Below are positions 58,343 to 64,000 of a DNA stretch of 64,000 nt, piece after piece. Each line of letters starts with the position of its first letter. The first letter of the stretch is position 1. The notes beneath the pieces were generated by a model, which made no database searches, was not told where the DNA came from, and worked only from the letters and a program-made list of their open reading frames with translations. This DNA comes from Taxillus chinensis. Lineage: Eukaryota > Streptophyta > Magnoliopsida > Santalales > Loranthaceae. The stretch lies in the NCBI GenBank assembly GCA_023512835.1, contig CM042086.1:7535299-7599298 (forward strand), read 5' to 3'. Both the position numbers and the translations under genes were made by a program.

Positions 58343-61300
58343 ATGGAGTCTTCTTCGAACCCCAGCGACAGCGCGTTGTTGGTGTTGCCCGATCACAGAG
58401 AGCTTTCGCCGGCCTCGTTGCTTCTTCTAGAGACCCATTTCAGGACCAACCAAGATCTGTCGGCTGCCTCTGAACTCGCCGCCGCCATGGCCGAGAGATG
58501 CTCCAATTCCGAATCAAACCTCGCGGCTCTTCACCGAAAGCTCACCACCCTCGCTGTTTCGTGGATCTCTCGCTCCTTTGCCGCCAAGTCCAGCATTCGC
58601 GGCCTCACTTTCGACTTGCAAAATCTCAGTCTCCACGTATCTCGATGTTTGTTCTCTTTTTTGATTTCTGGGTTTCGTTTTTTACCTAGGATTGTGTAGT
58701 TTCATGACGTGTTTTGTTATTCTTGTAGCTGTTTACCCTTATTTTCTTCTTCTTTTGTTGGTGCATTATAGATGTGATCAACAAAAAGATCCAGAACATC
58801 TTAGGCAAGGATTTACCTCATCTAATGAAACAAGTAGGGCGGATAGAGACTATTTTTCAGTATGCCGGTGAGGATTCGATCGAAACTCTTTCATTTGAAT
58901 GGTACTAGCATTTTTGTGTATGTAAATTTTAGTAGGTTATTTAGTATGGAATTGTGTTAAGTGTCTTTTGATTATTGGAAATGATACTCTATCCTAGTTT
59001 TTCAACAAGCTAGTTCTATTTATAATAAGTTTTCTGTTGTCCATCCATCTTTAAAATCAAATAAACACTTGGCCATTCTTCTTGTCTAATAATACTATGC
59101 TGCTAACAATGACAGCATCTGAAAGGGATGTCATCAAAATTTAAACTCGTTGAAGAAATCTCCTTCCCCTAGATAAATGATGTCATCCTTTTTTGACCCT
59201 GATAATGGATGTTACTTTGCTGTGATTGAACATAAGTGCATAGGCTCAATGGGGGTGGGATAGAACATTTGAATTTTCTCATGTTAGAAAATTGTTGTTG
59301 CAGGTGATTTTAACGTTCAATTAAGAACTACCAAAGTAACAAATAACATGTTAATAACTTTATAAAGTGTATTGGTTGGATATTATGTAAATATATATAA
59401 AACTAACAGGAGTCAATCTGTCCACTATTAACACTCTTGATCTGTACATTAATCTTCATACAAATGCATTAACATTAATTTTCTTATATAATTTCAAGGA
59501 AGAATATGGATTTACGGGGATTACAATCATATTTATGAGTAACCTGACTAAGAAGAGACATAGATAAAATCTTTGAATATATATTACATTATATTCAATT
59601 TGTTCAATCCCGAATTGGCTAAACCATAAAATAACTGTAATATATTGGTTTTCCAAAATTTCAAACTAAATAAACCAAATCAATTTTAAAAATCATATAT
59701 TTTTGGTTTATACAGTCCGATTTGGTTCGGTTTATCAATCTGAATCGGTTTTTGACCACTCCTAATGGTGACCCCTGGAAATAATGGTGATTAGGAATGG
59801 GCTATTAAGTTTTTTTTTTAAATTCTATCTAGGGAAGTTGCATGCCATACATAATAGATATAGGTCTAGCCGAAGGTGCCTGTTAAGTTTATTTTGTTCA
59901 TTGGACAATTCACCTTTTTCTTTAGGTAACAAGTTGACACTCCTGAAACATGACTTATGGGTGTGCAATAAGGAGGCTTTCGGTGATGTGCAGGTGAAGT
60001 AGAGGTCTCATCTTCTGCTACATGGCTGAAAAAGATGATAATAATACATGTTTTTTCAGTAATATACCTAACTCAGAGAATATCTAACAAAGCTATTGAG
60101 GTGGACGGTGATGTTCTAACCTATGAAAATAAGTTAAGAGAAAGGTGCTCACCCATGTGCCATTCAATCCTGATGAAGCAGTTGCTAAAGCCCAAAGTAA
60201 CTACCACAATGCTTTTCAGCCCAATGTCACACAATGTAAACAAGGTTCTCTTTTGTTCCAGCCCTGCCTATAGGCACCTACACTTGGTTATAAAAGAATT
60301 AAATTCCTCAAGATTTTGATCTTGACTCCAAAGACAACAAAATTATGATAAGACCCCGTTAAATGTCAACTATTAATTATATCCCATTTTGTGAGTTGAG
60401 TTTTTATGTTAGCATGTGCATTTTGTACCATTACGTTTGGCCAATAGTGTTGATATTCTATCGCATATCATTTTACTATATATAGTTTCCAAAATTTTCT
60501 AAACTTCATGCCAATTTTATACAACCAAAAATTTCAGACCCCTTTCAACGAGTTGTTCCTAAAGGTTAAGTCTGTTAGCAAGATGAAATTTTCAGGAGGA
60601 AAAATATATTTATTTTTAGTTTCGGTTTCTCTTTGCATAGGTGCGCACTTGTATGTGTGTGAAATGTATAGTTTTCTATGGCTAGTAGCCTAGTACTCTT
60701 CTTTTCAAGTCAAAGTCAATAATATCTTTTTAATGTTAAGTTTGTGTAGTTCAATAAAATAATGCTAGAGATACTTTATATTTTTTAATGATAATTTTTC
60801 CATCAATTTGGCTGCAAATGATGTTTTGTTGAATTAAACCTTAAAAAAAACATGTAATTTCTGTGCTCTTTTCCTCTAAGCAGAACACTATTTTTCTTTT
60901 CTAATGTTTCAGAGAAGACTCGGCAGTTGGAAGTGCTGGTTGGTGATCTTGAAGATGCTGTAATATGTGTTGTAAAGCAAAATGCCATGAAGATGTTCTC
61001 AACAAAGTGTGTTGTAAATCCATCAAACGCTATTGTAAGCGCCATTCCAGACCTCTCATTTAATTGGAGCTAGGGCCCTAGGCAATGTTAAATTTGTATT
61101 TGAGAATCCAACATCACGGCAGGATTTTGGACGTAAGTTGGAACAATTGCTTCAGGCTGTGAAGGTCATGAATGATATTGAAGATGTTTTGGTTTGTATT
61201 TCAAAATCCAAACCACAGTGGCACCATCTTCTCAAATCTGTTGATGCTAGAGTGAATAACTCATTTGTTCTTCTCCGGTCTCAAGCTCTTTCAGATCACC

Positions 61301-62937
61301 GAGCCCTTCTTGCTTCTCTGGGATGGCCACCTAAGCTTGCACAAATAGAAGTCAGAGAGATACATGGTCTTCCAAATCCACTAGTTTTGATGCAGAGAGA
61401 AGGGGGAAAGTCTTATTCTCTGAGCTTTCAAATGCTGTGTGCCTTGCAGCATCTGCAGATGCGCAGGGAAGAACGAAAACCCAAAAATGGGGGAAAAGAG
61501 GAGCAAAGTATATGCCTTTGGGCCATTGATGAATTGGTGTCTTCCATTGCATCTCGGACTGAGCATCATTTCTTGAAATGGGCTGGGCAGCCTGAGTTGA
61601 TGTTTGCACTTGTTCATAAAATTACGCGAGAATTTGCTGTAGAAGTGGATAATGTTTTGCAGCCTCTGATCGATAAGGCAAGATTATTGAGTTGTAGTGC
61701 TAAAGAAGCTTGGGTATCTTCAATGGTCAAAATGCTTTCCACATTTTTAGTGAACAAAGTTTTCTCTGTTCTGTCTGAAAGGTATAGGATGGAGAAACAT
61801 ATGAAATCTGAGGTTGTTTCTTCATGGCTTAACCTCGTCGATCTTATTATTGTTTTTGATAAACAAATGCAATTGCTTGTGAATTCAGAAACTGGTTTCT
61901 TCTTATCAGACTCTGCAGAGTTCCCAAAATGCATATCGGTATTGTCTATATTTTGTCATAGGCCAAATTGGCTGAAAATTTGGGCTAAGATGGAGCTTAA
62001 GGATTCATGGAAGAAACTAAAATTAGAATTAGATGACGAAAGAACTTGGTTAATATGTACCAAACAAGGTGGTGAGTTTCATTTCAAAACAGAAACACAA
62101 TTCCTTCTCTCAAATAGGGAAGACTATAAAGCCCCACCTATTGCTGATTCTGCACTTAAATTTGCCTGGAGAATGGTTGAACGGTGTAGAACCATGGCAA
62201 GCACTCTATGTCGAATTCAGTTTATCAGGGAAACTGCATCAAGATTCTTTTTGTGTTTTTTCAAAGCCCTTGTTGCCCATGGCAAGAGGGTTGAGCCTAC
62301 TGCTACCAACCCTGAAAATGATGCCCTAATTGGAGTATGCGGGTTAATTAATGCCGCAAGTTATTGTGAATTAAAATTGCAAGAATGGAGTGATGATGCT
62401 TACTTCTTGGAGTTGAGATTAGCTGAAAGTGGTACTGGAGATCAGGGTAAAAATTCAGATCATTACAGTTGTTTTTTCTGGGAAGAGATAAAGACATTGG
62501 CTGAGCTGGAGACTCATTGGCTCATGGAGGTAGTTTCTGATGTTCTTTACGAATTTGACATTCTTTCCCTGAGCTATTTCCAAACATTGGGAAGCCTTCA
62601 ACAAGCGCAATGGGAGTTCAGTCCAGCCAAAGTTTCAACTGCCATTGAGTTGACTGTATCAGCTGACTTTGTTGTAGCACTGGACACATTGAGAAACCGG
62701 CTATGTGCTATTGAGATGAATCTCAACCAAAAAGATTTTCTGGATTTGTGGAGAAGTATAGCTGATGGGCTCGATCATTTTGTGTCCTCTAAAGTTACTG
62801 CAAGTGATGTTAGATTCTGTGATGAGAGGCACAGCCAATTCCATGCTGACATGGAAGCACTGTTTAGCGTGTTTGGTGGCTTTTGTGTACGCCCAGGAGC
62901 TTTTTTCCCTGGCATTAGAGCTTCTCTTAAGGTGTAG
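58343..62937 (+). CDS. RINT1/TIP20-family protein, MAG2-like
   Basis: RINT1/TIP20/MAG2 proteins are subunits of the ER-tethering (Dsl1/NRZ-type) complex that receives Golgi-derived vesicles; in plants, MAG2 and MAG2-like act in export of seed storage proteins. Four exons join in frame: 58343-58646, 58772-58867, 60913-61034 and 61123-62937. They give 2337 bases and 778 residues. Landmarks are an N-terminal helical part (HLMKQVGRIETIFQYA, exon 2), the NDIEDVLVCISKSKPQWHHLL region, DHRALLASLGWPPKL and a long helical C-terminal domain ending FCVRPGAFFPGIRASLKV. The 88-base intron 3 resolves an apparent frameshift at 61035-61122. The stop TAG (62935-62937) looks premature: the same frame stays open to 63141 with a family-like end. 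Intron 2 (2 kb) carries a LINE relic. Confidence 0.9.
59910..60045 (+). mobile_element. L1-type LINE fragment in MAG2-like intron 2
   Basis: The frame at 59784-60002 includes GNKLTLLKHDLWVCNKEAFG, which fits the 'LK.DLK.WNKEVFGDV' segment common upstream of the reverse transcriptase in plant L1 LINEs. A stop follows directly and no further polymerase motif is seen, so it is a short decayed piece. Confidence 0.5.
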
Positions 62938-63141
62938 GATTGGACTAGGAAGAAAGAGGTAAAGCATATGCTGTTAGGTTCCTTAAATGATGGAAGTATA
63001 ATCAAGAAGCTGTTTTCTTGTGGAATTTCATTTGCATCTTATGATGAGGTCCAGAATATTGTAAAGCAAAAGAAAATTATAAATTTCGAAGCTGCATTTT
63101 TAAAATTATGCAGTGCGATCATGGTTGGAAAATGCAATTGA
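62938..63141 (+). other. Open frame continuing past the MAG2-like stop
   Basis: Directly after the TAG, in the same frame, 67 codons stay open to a TGA at 63139-63141. The early part (RKKEVKHMLLGSL, then GISFASYDEVQNIVKQKK) has the spacing of the C-terminal end I remember for plant RINT1-family proteins (G-I..S..E...IVK). It therefore looks like the lost tail of the gene and not untranslated DNA. Confidence 0.55.
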
Positions 63142-64000
63142 GATGATACCATCATTATATGCAGCCTTAAAGTTCTCTTGAATGTCAAAGGATAAATCTA
63201 AATGGCCGCAAATTGGACTCAGTAGTTGTCCAAATTGAACTAGAGTACTGTTACGTGGTTAAGGACGTTTAAGATCTGGATAAAAAGTGACAGAATATGC
63301 CTTTTGAATTGATTTGAATGATTGTCTTATCTAAAATTTTTATTTTCAAATCAAGCTTCAACGTTTCCTAGTTGCGTTACCTTTTTCATTTTTCCAATAT
63401 TTTTAAATATGATATTTAGGAAACTGGTATAATTTGAGTCCTTTAGATGCTACATGCTTATTTTTTTCTATTTCCATTGTTCATTGAATCTAATATGCAT
63501 GCAGGCCTTTGATGCTCTTCTAATGTCATTGGGCCCATGCTGTTTTCTATTTTGATTGTTTGCCATCAAATAAAACTTAAATTAGTAACAATGAACATGA
63601 TGGTTATATCAAGAGAGAGAGAGAGCGAGATGAAATGTGAATTGCAGAAGAATTTAAGTGTTAAAGAAATGGAATGTGATGAAGAATTCAAGTATTTGAT
63701 GAAGATATTAAGGATGTGGTTCTACTACTCTATAAATGTCATAATCATCTTGCATAGCAAGAATATTAAAATAACTTTTCAATCCATTATAATGGCAGTT
63801 TAGTCACGATCAAGGTTAATTCAAGTTGTAAATGAACGAAATACGAGGTGTTTATGTTTAGTTTAATTCTTTAACAAGTTATAGAGCTTGATAATGTTTA
63901 GGTGACATCATTTTAGCACACTAAAAAAAAGAAAGAAAAACTATTTTTTGGGGCGTAGCAATTTATGTTATATGTAGCAAGCACAAAACCTAAGCATTTT
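63142..64000. other. Spacer after the MAG2-like gene
   Basis: AT-rich non-coding DNA with a short GA run near 63613-63626. No gene is supported before the window ends. Confidence 0.6.

Noticed and set aside
61035..61122. Apparent frameshift and stop in the MAG2-like gene
   Set aside because: An 88-base intron with donor GTAAGC and acceptor CGGCAG joins the frames exactly in phase, so no lesion is needed.

Overview
The window is nuclear DNA of a flowering plant. The evidence is intron-bearing genes with GT..AG junctions, a PPR-DYW organelle RNA-editing protein, a GAMYB gene with an intact miR159 site, a plastid-type IspE, leucine-rich-repeat receptor-like proteins, an Au-type SINE and AT-rich spacers full of microsatellites. 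The exon structures and non-grass gene style suggest a dicot or magnoliid, but I cannot name the species.

Layout. 1-3.2 kb is low-complexity repeat. 3.5-6.7 and 11.3-14.5 kb carry two tandem EIX/Cf-like receptor-like protein genes (+), both interrupted. Between them (8.1-9.5 kb) lies a decayed copy of the UreF locus. 16.0-19.4 kb is an intact 11-exon IspE gene (-). 21.2-22.3 kb is an RHC1A-like RING E3 ligase (-), with a long upstream region (22.3-27.4 kb) that contains a duplicated leader. 27.4-30.5 kb is AT-rich spacer. 30.7-32.9 kb is an intronless PPR-DYW gene (+), followed by an unprocessed GDPD pseudogene (33.0-35.2 kb) and the intact nine-exon GDPD4-like gene (36.96-41.3 kb, +). 41.9-44.4 kb is GAMYB (-), with 5' leader modules out to about 47.9 kb. 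51.7-52.4 kb is the urease accessory gene UreF (-). 53.4-55.6 kb is a coding-free duplicate of the GAMYB leader and promoter. 56.0-57.5 kb is a 745-bp tandem repeat. 58.3-62.9 kb is a RINT1/TIP20-family gene (MAG2-like, +) that ends at an apparently premature in-frame stop.

The genes are ordinary single-function plant genes and do not form a pathway together. The main story is local segmental duplication: receptor genes, the UreF block, the GDPD block, the RHC1A leader and the GAMYB leader have all been copied within the window. The most interesting product is a GAMYB promoter/leader copy, with its TATA box and first-exon splice donor kept, sitting in sense orientation directly upstream of UreF. 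All exon models were built by hand from splice junctions and reading-frame continuity; no database or transcript was consulted.
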